Part shown: in pieces, positions 25,543 through 36,741 of the stretch
How positions within the stretch are numbered: position 1 is the stretch's first letter
Layout: each line of letters opens with the position of its first letter
The notes under the pieces: generated by a model
The model's database searches: none
Seen by the model: the letters and a program-made list of their open reading frames with translations, nothing else
Told to the model about the DNA's origin: nothing
Origin: Austropuccinia psidii
Lineage: Eukaryota; Basidiomycota; Pucciniomycetes; Pucciniales; Sphaerophragmiaceae
DNA length: 64,000 bases
Assembly: GCA_023105745.1 (NCBI GenBank)
Contig: JALGQZ010000011.1
Location: 21,602,975 to 21,666,974 of the forward strand
Direction of reading: 5' to 3'
Program-made: the position numbers and the translations under genes

Positions 25543-28505
25543 ATGGAATCTGATGGAAGTGAAGAAGATTTTCATGCCACAGCTGCTGTGGCTTCCCAGC
25601 TTTTGAAAGTGTGACTTTTATATCATTTTATCATAATCAGCATACAGAATATTTTCTTCCTCACAGAATGTTTTTGATATTTTTTTGAAGTATATCTTTC
25701 TGAGAGCTTCCCATCTACAAGGGTTGCCAGAATTCATTTATGAGAGTCTTGTAGGTATTTTTCTACAACAGATATGGAAAGTCACCATCCAAAATAGCTT
25801 TATGTGTTTTCTGAAATCTGAAGTTTATTTACAGTCAGGATAGTAGAGCTACATCCTGAGTTTTGAGATTTAATTTTGACAATTGTTGTCTTAATAAGCC
25901 TTTTTTTCAGTTCAAATACATCATACAACCTGATATTGAGTGGAATGAATTATTTTGTATGTAATTGATATTTAACAGAATCCCCAGAGGTTTATTAGAG
26001 CCTCTGGTGTGGAAATAGTCCTACATAAACTCGCGCTACAAAAATTAACTCATTTATAAACATTTTTCATACCATGCTAAAATAATGACAAATGTCAACA
26101 AAGTATTTCTAAATTGATATGAAGAAGTACTTCCTTGAGAAGCTCAGAGGTGGACTGGAGGGCACTGTGTGTAGGTGTGGTGAGGATGCGCAAGAAACCC
26201 CACGCACAAGCTAACTGCTATCTGTTATACTGTGAAAAATAACCGATATACCTCATGGTAAAACAGTTAATACCGTGCAAAATAACCAATATACTGCACA
26301 GTAAAACAGTTAATATTTGCAGTGTCGTTAGGTTTACAGACCTGAAGATTACTGAAGTATCCCCACCACCACCCAATGAGAAAGTGATGAATCTTTTTCA
26401 AAGTAAAAGTTCAATAAACATATTCTTTTAGGGGCTTTGATAAAAGATTCTAACATGTTTTCAGCTATTCAAGATATATATTTTGTGTGTTATTCCACAA
26501 GATAACCCTTCCTATAGATTTCATTTTACTTCCATTTTTTTACTAAAGAAGGTCTCTTATTGAATTTTTTATTAGATTATTATGTTCAAAGCTCATTTAT
26601 TTTTATCTTTTTGAGTTATAAAGTTTTTTCAAGCTAATAATTTCATATTAATCAACAAAAATCTTAAAATAGAAAACTCTCAGCATAAAAACTATAATTT
26701 TTAATAGCACTTATTAAAGATTTCTTTTTCAAGTTTTTTGATAACAAACTATCATTTACTATGATTTTTAACCTAATGCTCCAATGATGAAGCACATAAT
26801 AAGTGAAAAATTTCTCAATATTCAGTCCTAATGGTAATAATGACACATTTAGAAAGAAGAAAATGTTTTTCTCTTATCAGGAATTTTTCTTTAATTTTAA
26901 ATAATGGTACCCTTCCATGGCCCCTGATTTCTTTAAAATAAAGCCCAAGGGTCTTCTGAGATTTATGAAAAACCATATTCAATTTAATTAAGTAGCACAA
27001 TATGCTAACTAAGTGAGAGATATGGATTCTAGGGCTGAGAATGAATTCTAATATCAAATTGGAATTGAAATTGGTGAGAGATCTTCCAAAATTGATATTC
27101 TTCCAAGGTTTTTTTCCCACCCCTATAGAATTAATCCTATGCATAAGCTTTCATTGGCAAATTTCTTCCAGTTTTCAAGTTTTCAAGTCTTTAACATGCA
27201 AGATTATGCTATTTAATGTCCTAAAATATGGTACAATTTAGACTTTCTAAATGGTGTTCAGCCACCTATAAATTGTTCAATCTCATTGACTAGTTGTCAA
27301 AAATATGAAAACTAAGTATAGAACAGACCAGAAGACTAGTCATTAAGAAAAAATATTTCTTCCAACAAAATGGTAGAAGAGAAGAATATTTTCCAGAAAA
27401 TCCAGTAATTTTGACTCTAAAACACCTTCTTAACACCTTCAATTTACAAACTTTATCCCCAAGATTTCAGCCACATCAGAAAATTTCAAATTGATAGAAA
27501 AAAAACACCTTCAGACAAATGCCTCATCCAAACTCTGGTTCAAGTAAGAGCCTTACCAAAAAATAGAAAGATTCTTCTTCATACAAAGTTTCAGGTTAGT
27601 GATTTTTGTTTATTCAGTAAAATTAATGTGCCAATTGTGTGGCTTGAAAGGAAAAGAGATTTTCTCAAGAAGTAGAGATTCTTCCAGTTGCATTCCCAGA
27701 TTCAGAATCTGGGGAAGATGGAGTTCATATTCATAATCTTGAAAAAAGATAATTTTACCTTCTCACAAGCCCAATTTTCACCAAAAGGCTGAAGCTTTAT
27801 ATGTTCACCTATTCAGAATCCCCAAGGGACTAATTAAGAACCCAAATACACTTCAAAAATATTACACAATGAAATTTATTTATTCCTCAACAATTTTTAA
27901 AGGTAATGAAAATGCTACCCCGCATGTGATTCCCACCTCCAGTGTTCTGCCTGAAGGGCACCACTTAAAGTTTTGTGAGATTTTTAATGAAGCTGAGTGG
28001 TTTTTAGGTTGATTATTTTCTATTTAAACCCCCATTAACATTACTACAGAAACTATTGAATGAAATAGTACTGCAAAATAACTCTATGATTAATATATAT
28101 ATCTTTTGTCAAAGAGGAGACCTATAGTTTTGAATTCTAATAAAACTCAAATTTATTTATATTTTCTTTCTTTCAATAAAGTAAAAATATTGTAAAAATT
28201 ATTTTCACCTTTCAATTAAAGATTTTTATGCCAATTCTTTTTATAAATCATTTTTTTAAACAAGATTTATTTCTCTGGAGAAAATCCATTTTCTTTTACT
28301 TTAAGCTCCTACTTTAAATATATATTCAATGGAGCTAGTGGTTAGTTTTAGTAATCTGAGACAAAAGGTAACAGATATCTATCACAATTTAGAAATTACT
28401 TGAAAATTGTTGCTATTTTCCCATTCATAATGCTGAAAAATGGCCTAGGATTTCCAATATTCAGAAAGCTTACATGTTAAAATCTAAGTTAATTTATTAA
28501 TTAGG
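25543..28505. other. 3 kb AT-rich tract, no recognised gene
   Basis: A short protein-like stretch at 25543-25611 (MESDGSEEDF then AATAVASQLL-like, stop at 25612) could be the start of a decayed transposase gene, but it cannot be placed in a family. A 43-bp tandem pair is annotated separately. Nothing else stands out. Confidence 0.45.
26228..26313. repeat. 43-bp tandem duplication
   Basis: Two adjacent units of about 43 bp (26228-26270, 26271-26313) share AAAATAACC, ATATAC and GTAAAACAGTTAA. They differ at a handful of bases. Confidence 0.8.
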
Positions 28506-29372
28506 TGGGACCCTGTGGGGTATGTATGACATATCCATAAGGCCACAAATAATATTCTATAGATTGTATTTCTTTATTAAATAAATTCTTGAATGAATTT
28601 AAAAAAAAACTAATGGTATCTTATTGGTACCTTATTTTGTATAAATAAAGTTATGATTATTATTCCATATTTGGAATGTACACCACAAATAATACAGTGT
28701 AACCCTATAGGGTGTTGGGCCCAAAAAATGATGATTTTGGGTTTTATTAAGATAATTGCAAATTATTCAGAAAACTCAATAAATATTGAAAATTCAAAGA
28801 GCTTTATAATATTTTTCTTTTTAAGACTAATTTGAAGCTACATCATGTAGCTGTAAGCGTACAAAAAAAGTGTTAAAGTTAGGTTGTTCTGTATATTTAC
28901 TTAATGGAATACAAATTTCTCATACATAATTTCAATCCTTTGTGGACCCAATTAAATTTGGCTTAAATACATGGGATCTTTTAAACAGATAAGCTTTCCA
29001 AAATTAAAAAAAAGGTAAAGGGGGAATAGAAAAAAGTGCCAGAGTATGCAAAAATTGCAATATGCAAGAGCCTCATTGAGTTTTTAACCCTTTATTCAAG
29101 GTGTTCAACCTTAATGAAGCCTCAATATTAGACTTAGACTTAAAATTAAAGTTGAAACTTGTTTATAATTCATTTGAACAGGAATCAACAGCTTCCAAAG
29201 GGTAAATCTCAATGTACAGGCTTTTTTTCAAAGTTTTAAGAGCTTTCAAAGCCTAAAAAAGCTTAAGAAAGCTCAAAGTTAGCCACGAATTGATTAAAGC
29301 CTTATTACAACCTGAGGCTTAGTGTATACTTCTATTTCTGTTTGAAAATGCAATAACTTGAGAAATTCATAC
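28506..29372 (+). repeat. 5' fragment of a Ty3 LTR
   Basis: Starts TGGGACCCTGTGGGGTATG, a decayed form of TGTGAGCCTGTGAGATATG. It then follows the same order of blocks as the LTR at 16545 and 23938 (ATACCCATAAGG-like motif, GGGTGTT, GGAATCAACAGCTTCCAAAGGGTAAA). It is cut at 29372 where the next Ty3 element begins. Confidence 0.75.
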
Positions 29373-30810
29373 TGTCAGCCTGTGACTCCAAACCAAAGCA
29401 CAAGCATGACAGCCAAAATACCATAAACCAATGGTATAGCCAAGATACCACCAAAACATGGAGCTGAGCCAAATTAGCTTAAAAGGTATCAAAAGAAAGA
29501 GGAAACTCACCCCTTTCTGAATATATAAGTCCCATCACCATAGGACAAAGAATAACAAAGTTATTCCTGCTCAAAGTTGTTGCTGAGCATAAACATTAAT
29601 TTTCACCTCTCATCTAAAATCCAGAAGGAGAGGCTTAACCCCATCAAATGGGCATTCAAAATGAATCTCTAGGCCAGGGCTATCCAATGGTACTAGCCAA
29701 ACTGAGCTAGCACAAGTATTACTTGAGTTATGGTCAAATTCAGACCAAATAAGGGTGAACAAAACATTCACCTCCCATCTAGCTTTTGCAGTTTTAGCGT
29801 GAGATACCTAAAGTGGGGTCTTTTTGGAAAGAGCAAAATCAGGGCTATCTGATGGTGTCATCCATTTCCCCGTAGCTCAAATAGAACCAAGTTTATGGGG
29901 CAAATAAGCTCAATACAGCTTTTTGCCTAAACCACACAAATGCCCAAAACTCTTGTACATGGGATAACTTTCCCACATGTAATGATACCCATATCAAATG
30001 AGGTACAATTGTGTAGAGCACATACAGGGCTACACACTGAACCAATTTTGAGGGTAATATCTCAAGAATTGACAAAGGTATGGCTGTTTTAAGGTCAGAT
30101 TCCCACCTGCTGTCATATACAGATTTACCATGGGATAATGTCCCATAATCATGAATATGAGGTGTCAAATAGACAAAGAAGCTTGTTTTTACTTCAATAC
30201 CTCATATTTCAGTCAATACTGAGGTCCCATACAGTTTCTGTACTGCATTCTATGCGTCATACATGTCAGAATCAGGCTGTGAGGTCCCCAGGTGAAAATT
30301 TTCACCCTGTATTGGTGAAAACTGCCCAGATGTGGTTTCAAAACCACATCTGAGCCCAATACAGGTTAATACAGGTATTTGCAAGCCACAAGTCTGTCTC
30401 AGAGAGTGAGAAAATCTTCACTTCCTCTACGTGGAAAGGTTTAGCACCCTTTCCCCCCCATTTCAGGATAAAAAGGAGGCTTTTCACAGCCAGAATTGCT
30501 TTCCTCATCCTGCTCTTGAATTCCTACGTAGTACAACTGTCAAAAACAGTTATACTCTTGGAAAATAATGAGGTATACTCGTAATTTAGAAGTATTGTAG
30601 TCTTTATTATTGTAATCCAACAGGTCAAGCTGCACCCAGGGCTTTCAACAGCGCTCACACCACTATTGCAAAATAGTAAAGCCCTTTTATATGATCTATA
30701 AACCCTTATCATCAATAAATAACTTTATTTTATCACTTTATTTCAGTGTCACAGTCAAAGTTAAAGTTGTAACTAGCCTAATTACTGCTTCTACATAGAC
30801 TCAGCCTGAC
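29373..30810 (+). repeat. Probable 5' LTR of second Ty3 element
   Basis: Begins TGTCAGCCTGTGACTCC where the older LTR fragment stops, and ends near CAGCCTGAC at 30810. A TTTTTGTGGCC stretch follows at the place of a primer-binding site. No second copy is present, so the right boundary is inferred from the position relative to the element at 61269. A TATA-like GGATAAAAAGGAGG lies at 30467-30480. Confidence 0.6.
30290..30366. repeat. Compound palindrome within the LTR
   Basis: A perfect 12-bp stem CAGATGTGGTTT / AAACCACATCTG (30327-30338, 30341-30352) with a 2-nt loop is nested in an outer 10-bp stem CCTGTATTGG / CCAATACAGG (30306-30315, 30356-30365). GGTGAAAATTTTCACC, a 16-bp palindrome, lies immediately upstream (30291-30306). 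Together they could form a long hairpin in RNA or a cruciform in DNA. Confidence 0.85.
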
Positions 30811-31366
30811 TTTTTGTGGCCTGGATGTGTTTGTTGACCATTTTGGACCTTATAAGTGAGTTTTTTTACTTATTTTCTTTATTTTCTGACACTTGTTTCA
30901 TCTTTTTGGGCATAATTATTTCCCAAAAATATATATTTATTATATATTTATCCTTATACTCATATTAAAAAGAGTACTTGTCACGTGGCTAATAACAACA
31001 AGACCCTTATTTTTGGTGTGTTTTGTATATAAAAACACTTTGAGCCATTTAAGACACCTCATACTGATAAACCAACATTTGAGGCATGGTTGTGCAGATT
31101 GTTAACTCAATTACCCTATTACATACCACTTTTTGACAGTTTACACTTGCTAATTACAAGTTATTCTGTGAGATATTGGTATAAAAACAGTATACCAAAT
31201 ATCAGTAAGCTGTATTTATGATGTGAAATTGTTAATTCAATTACACTGTCATTGTACAAGGGCATATTTTAGTAATATACAAGCCCAGAGGCCATTCTTA
31301 GATGTACAAACAGCATTTTAAGAAGTCTTAACTGAAATTAAGACCTCTTTGTTCCTGTTTGTTTCA

Positions 31367-32436
31367 GTTGAAGATAACTTCATATCACTTGAAAGCCAGT
31401 CACAGGCCAACACACCAGTGACACCCTCAGAGCCAGAGGGCAGCAAAGGCAAAAGAAAGAGGCACAGTGAAGGCCTGATAACAGCAAAGAAGTGGACACC
31501 CATTGCCACACAGAAGAGTAGAAAACCACAAAATTCTGCTTCAATACAAGGTAAACCAACCTTGATAACTTGTACAGGGAAAATTACTATAATTAACACA
31601 ATTGTAACCTCTAAAGGTAAATTGCCCAAATCATCAGACAACAAATTTGTACAAGGCACAGTCAAAGGTAAATACCCTAAGAAAATAAAGGTATTGAATG
31701 CTTTAAAACACTAACATGTCACCTGTTCACCTCAGAGATCTTGGCTTCCAAATGAACCAGCCAGAGGACAGAAAAGGCTTGTCCAGAACCAGAAGACCTG
31801 AAAGAGGACACCTTTGACACAGTAGTGGATGGCAAAACAATGAGGGGGATAATATCAACCCTGCCATTAACACTCTAATTCAATGGAGACCTCAAACCAG
31901 AGGACTGGAAAGACATGGATCAAGTTCTTCAGCTCCACCAACTCCTCAAGGACCTATTGCAATGAAGCATGGACAACAAGAGGTTCAACCTGGCATCTCA
32001 CTGGGCAGAACTTGGAGCAAGTTGCCAGAAGATCTGTCTCAAAGAGATAGACTTCAAAGACCGTATGATAATTACCAAAGGTTGGAATCCTACCAGGAAG
32101 TCCAGACTCCTGGAGGCAAGGGCACAGAGGATAATGGAGAATCAAGCCACTATCCAAGCTATAGAAGAACAGTTAACCCAGACAGGGCCTACTCAGATTC
32201 CTTCAGGCTCACAAGGAGCAGGCCAAATAAGCTCTCCAGTAGCTTCAAACCACTCAGACACCAACAGATCAATGACCAAGAGTCACCACTCTTCACAATT
32301 CCAGGAGGTTTCCAGGAGAAGAAAAGGATACAAGGGGAAACACAAGACCTCTTTCAGCCAAAGGCAGAAAGAATCAGACCCCATGATCCAGAAGTTTTTG
32401 GATTTGGTGAAAGAAGTGCACAAGAGCCAGAAGTAG
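31367..32436 (+). pseudogene. ORF1 relic in the second Ty3 element
   Basis: A protein-like stretch follows an acceptor-like TTTGTTTCAG at 31366 (LESQSQANTPVTPSEPEGSK). After a possible intron comes a block from about 31740 to 32436 in the frame of 31969. The latter is interrupted by TAA (31876-31878) and TGA (31963-31965) and ends with TAG at 32434-32436. The segment containing RFNLASHWAELG and ITKGWNP weakly resembles the ORF1 of the young element ([11 protein letters not shown] and LLNGWHP). As in that element, it overlaps the start of gag in the +1 frame. Function unknown. Confidence 0.5.
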
Positions 32437-35400
32437 TTGCAAACCACTCTAGAATCAGTAATCCTAGTAATAGAAACATTACCCCCACTCAGACTGAACA
32501 TAACATTGTCACATCTGAGAGTAACATCAACAGTGATACACTGTGGTTACAAATGTCCCAATATGCTGAGCAATCTGCAAAACAGTTTGTAGAACTTGAA
32601 GCAAGCCATGAGAGGATGAAGAGATTAACAGCCTCCATGGATGAAATAATTAAAAATCTTCACAAAGGACATGATCAATTGAGCAAAGCCTCTGAAGAAA
32701 CCAACAAAAGACTGAATCTAGTCTTTGAAGAACAACACCACAGCAGAAGGAACAGGGATTGTCTGGACCAAGACAACAAAAAACTGTTTAATTTCTACCA
32801 TAACTTGGAGCCCCAACCACAAGTCCAAGTTATGGAAAATCCATATCAACCAGATGTCATCAAACCAGATGCCATTAATAAAGCAAGATCTCCATCACAA
32901 TACCAGGATGGAGATGTCATGTCTTATTTAGAGAAGGAAACCTTGAAACAGCTTCCTGAGGCCTCAAGCTGGCCCAAATTCTCTGGAACAGGAGAATATG
33001 ATCATATGGAACTCATACATTATATTGATGGACTCTTCATTGATGTACCTAGCATACCAGATTACTGGATTACTGCTAGATTGAATACATAATTTAAAGG
33101 TCATGCTAGTATATGGTGCACAGACATGAAAGAAATTCATGGCAGAAGAAACTGGCCATGGTGGAAGAGTCAAATCATCCAAAAGTACAGTAATGGAAGT
33201 TGGATATGGCAAAAGACCATGTCATTTGACAATGATAGATACTATGTGGACAAAGATCCATATGAGTGGTGTCCTAAACATTCTAAAAAACTTAAAGCCA
33301 TTGATTCTCAGATGAACATCCAAATGAGGAATCACAAACTTCTGACTCAACTGGCAGGAGAACTAGAGCATGCAGTAAAATGCAGATGAAACCAAAATTG
33401 CAATCTAGGTGACATTGCTAATACCTTACAAGATTTAAGGAAAAGAACTAATATAGGGAAATTCACCCCATATAAGAGCAGTGGTTTCAGAGAGAAACAA
33501 CCTTTCAGGGTAGAGTTTAAATACAAACCCAAAGAAAGAGTGGCAGAAGTGGCAAAGAAGAAAAATTCTTGTCATAATTGTGGTTCAACAGACCACTATG
33601 CCAAAAAGTGCCCAAAGGAAAAGAAAAAAGTCCATGCCATTGAGAAAGTCCCAGAGGAGGAATCCCCAACAGAGGATTCTGAATCAGACTCCATGGGTGA
33701 TGCTAGCAGAGAACTATCTGATGATGACCAAGACCCAAAGGAAGAATTTCTAGTAGAATACCAAGAGGAAACCCCTATAAAAATTCAGGACATACAGTTG
33801 GAAGCAGGCATGCCACAGGATACTGCCAATAAAAGCTTGTGCAAACACACACAAGATGCACAAACATTCCTGGTTACAACAACCAAAGAGATAGCATATA
33901 TACATGGAACAGCCACTAAAATGACTGTCTGTATTGACAATTCTCAACATCCATTGATCATTGATAGTGGGGCACACTGCTCCATAGTGGCCAGAAATTA
34001 TCTGGATAACCACTTCCCAAATTGGGAAAAACAGCTCTTGCCCACCAAGGCAAAGAACTTCAAAAGTGCCTCAGGGAAGATGACTTCCATTGGTACAATT
34101 ATCAAAGAGATAATTATACCCCACAGGAAGGGTAATATCAGACTCAACCCAGAGTTTGTAGTGCTTGATGATGCCCAAATCCAAGGGTTCTTACTGGGAA
34201 CAGACTACCAGAGGATGTATGGCATAGATATTTACAACAATAAAAATAGGCACATCACCATTGGTACCAACAAGGAAAAGAAATTTTCACTTGATATATA
34301 CCATATATCTTCTCAAGATATCCCTGGAAGAACTTCTGAATGAATTCAGAGAGGGACAGTTTAGCACTACCCGCACCAGGAAACAAAAACTAAGTTTAAT
34401 GAAGATTCTGAGAAAGAACAGACCAGCATTTGCCATTGGTGAAGAACCACTAGGCAAGATCAAAGGCCATTATATGGAACTATATCTGGATGTGGAAAGA
34501 CCTTATCCACCCATGCTTAGGAGACCTCCTTATCCAGAAAGCCTGGAAACCAGGAAAGAAATTGAAAACACATCAATGAAATCCTGGACATAGATATCAT
34601 CAGGAAGATTGGACATAATGAAATAGTGGAAATAACCGCCCCTGTCCTAATCACCTGGCAAGATGGCAAGTCTAGACTGTGTGGAGACTTCAGAGCTCTG
34701 AATAAATACACAAAATCAGACAGGTACCCTATACCCAGGATACCTCATTCCCTGGATAAACTGGCAAAAGCAAAATACATAACCAAAATGGATTGTATGA
34801 AAGGCCTCCACCAAAATGGAGTTAAACAAAACTCCATGAAATTACTCAGAATAATATGCCATATGGGCATATATGAGTATATCAGGATGCAATTTGGCAT
34901 CAAAAATGCACCAGCCCACTTCCAAAGGATGATGGACACAATATTTCAAGAAGAAATATTGGAAGGCTGGATGGTGGTATATATTGATGATATCATTATA
35001 TACTCAGAGACATGGGAAGACCATGTACATTAAATAGACATAGTGCTAAGCAAATTTACACCCATAAATATGAAGATTTCACTGAAAAAGTGTAATTTTG
35101 GCCAAAAAGAGCTACTACCTCTAGGACATAAAGTCGCAGGTCTTAGTCTGGCAATTAACCAGAATAAAGTAGCAGCAGTACTGCAAAAGCCAGTACCAAA
35201 GAGCATCAAAGAGATGCAATCTTTCCTTGGGTTTGCTAGCTACTACAGAAACCACATCAAGAATTTTGCCCACATAACTAGTAGTTTATACAAGTTATGT
35301 TCAAAAGATGTAGTTTTGAAATTACCAAGGAAAGAAGAGATGAATATGAGAGGATCAAACATGAACTCCCAAATGCACCTGTACTCATCTTGCCTGACTT

Positions 35401-36040
35401 TGAAATACCATTCAAGTTATATATAGATGCAGCATGTAGCCAAGGCTAAGGAGAAGCCCTTCACCAAAGACAAATTGTGGATGGTGAACCAAGAGAGGGA
35501 GTAATATGTTACATCTCTAGCCAGCTGAAAGATTCAGAGGCCAAGTATGGGGCCACCCAGACTGAATGTATATGCTTAGTCTGGGCTCTGGAGAAACTTC
35601 ATTATTATCTGGAGGGTGCAGTTTTTGAAGTCTACACAGATTGCACAACCTTGAAGTCTTTACTGAACATGAAGACTACAAATAGACACATGCTTAGATG
35701 GCAAATAGCCATCCAGGAGTATAGAGGGAACATGACAATCTTATACAAAGAAGGTGAAAGTCATACCAATGCAGATCACCTTAGCAGATGGCCACTGGAT
35801 AATGTCAAGAGCAATCCAGCGTATGACCCTGAAGTTTCAGCCAAGATCCCTATCTATTTAATGGAAATAGATAGGAGGAAGAACTTCAGATTTTCTGAAT
35901 GGGGACCAGAAAGTGGTACCCTTGACAGTGGAAACACTGATTCAGAGGGAACAGAAACTCCCATATTGGGAATAAGTTCCTCAGAACTGCACAATGAATT
36001 CTTTAGTGCAGTACTACAGTCTTATGCCAAACACAAACAG
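31962..36040 (+). pseudogene. Ty3 gag-pol relic (gag, protease, RT, RNase H)
   Basis: Gag runs from 31962 with internal stops TAA (33090-33092) and TGA (33387-33389). It holds a coiled-coil-like stretch, a Gag core (WPKFSGTGEYDHMELI) and a CCHC knuckle CHNCGSTDHYAKKC at about 33570. Protease has LIIDSGAHCSIV at about 33955. The frame shifts near 34310 and again before 34626. Reverse transcriptase keeps YIDDIIIYSE at about 34980, with a stop at 35031-35033. Another shift precedes RNase H ([15 protein letters not shown] at about 35575). The homology ends at SYAKHKQ, 36040. In the intact relative the same point leads on to integrase, which is missing here. It is a dead copy with recognisable catalytic boxes. 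Confidence 0.9.
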
Positions 36041-36044
36041 TCAC

Positions 36045-36165
36045 CGGGGCGAATCTCGTGTCAATCGTCGGCGATTGACTTCACGTCAAGCAAACGTCAA
36101 GCAGGATAAAAGTCGAGCTCACGTCAAGCGAAAATCAAGCAAACGTCGAGCACACGTCACACTCT
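36045..36165. repeat. Cluster of CGTCAAGC-type motifs at an element junction
   Basis: About six copies of CGTCAAGC or CGTCGAGC-like octamers with irregular spacing begin right after the Ty3 relic breaks off. Such clustered short direct motifs are typical of subterminal regions of EnSpm/CACTA elements, and a tnp2 gene lies next door. Assignment to that element is inference. Confidence 0.5.
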
Positions 36166-36373
36166 GGTCTTACACCAAATCCTGTGACATCCAATAATAT
36201 TGGTTCCCCTGTGCCTTCAACTCAGATTCCTCACCACCTGATCATCCCACAACCGTCCGATGATTGGTAAAAATTACACCAGACCCGCCTGTTTGCACAC
36301 ACACACATCAAAGATGTCCTTCAGCCAGTCTTGATGTAGGCGGGGGGTTTGACTTCACCAGGTCATCCATGAA

Positions 36374-36480
36374 GTGTGCGTGTGCATTGGCGTGTGCGGG
36401 TGGGTGGGCGTGTGCATTGGCGTGTGCGGGTGCGTGTGCGTGTGCATTGGCGCGTGCGGGTGCACATGCGGGTGTGGTTA
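36374..36480. repeat. GTGTGCG-rich minisatellite
   Basis: Imperfect repeats of GTGTGCATTGGCGTGTGCGGGTG. The cysteine/alanine-rich ORFs read here in two frames are translations of this repeat, not genes. Confidence 0.85.
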
Positions 36481-36741
36481 CGCAAAAGCCGATTCCGCTT
36501 CCAACATGATGATGGCGCAGTTAGAAATTTTGGATGCTGTGAAGGGTGAGTGTGTGGGTCATTTGATCATTGGACTTGGCTTATTCACACTGTACCCAAT
36601 GTCAAAATAGTAAGTTCTTTGTGGCAATGTGAAATAATGGGCTTTGCTTGTCACAATGGCATGTCTCTGTCACTAAATTTTGAGGCAATTATTTCACTAG
36701 CAAAATTGCTAATGAATCTGAGAGATTTGCATTTTTGTAGA

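Larger units (their letters stand above)
29373..36040 (+). mobile_element. Second decayed Ty3 element, truncated before integrase
   Basis: A 5' LTR-like region (29373-about 30810), a leader, an ORF1 relic and gag, protease, reverse transcriptase and RNase H relics follow in the usual order. The coding similarity stops at about 36040 with an abrupt change to more GC-rich sequence. Integrase, chromodomain and 3' LTR are absent from the window, so the element was truncated or split by a later insertion. Confidence 0.85.

Noticed and set aside
25543..25611. Short ORF MESDGSEEDF as a gene start
   Set aside because: It stops after 23 codons and no convincing following exon was found.
36264..36610. 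Cysteine/alanine-rich ORFs that could look like small secreted proteins
   Set aside because: They are translations of the GTGTGCG minisatellite in different frames.
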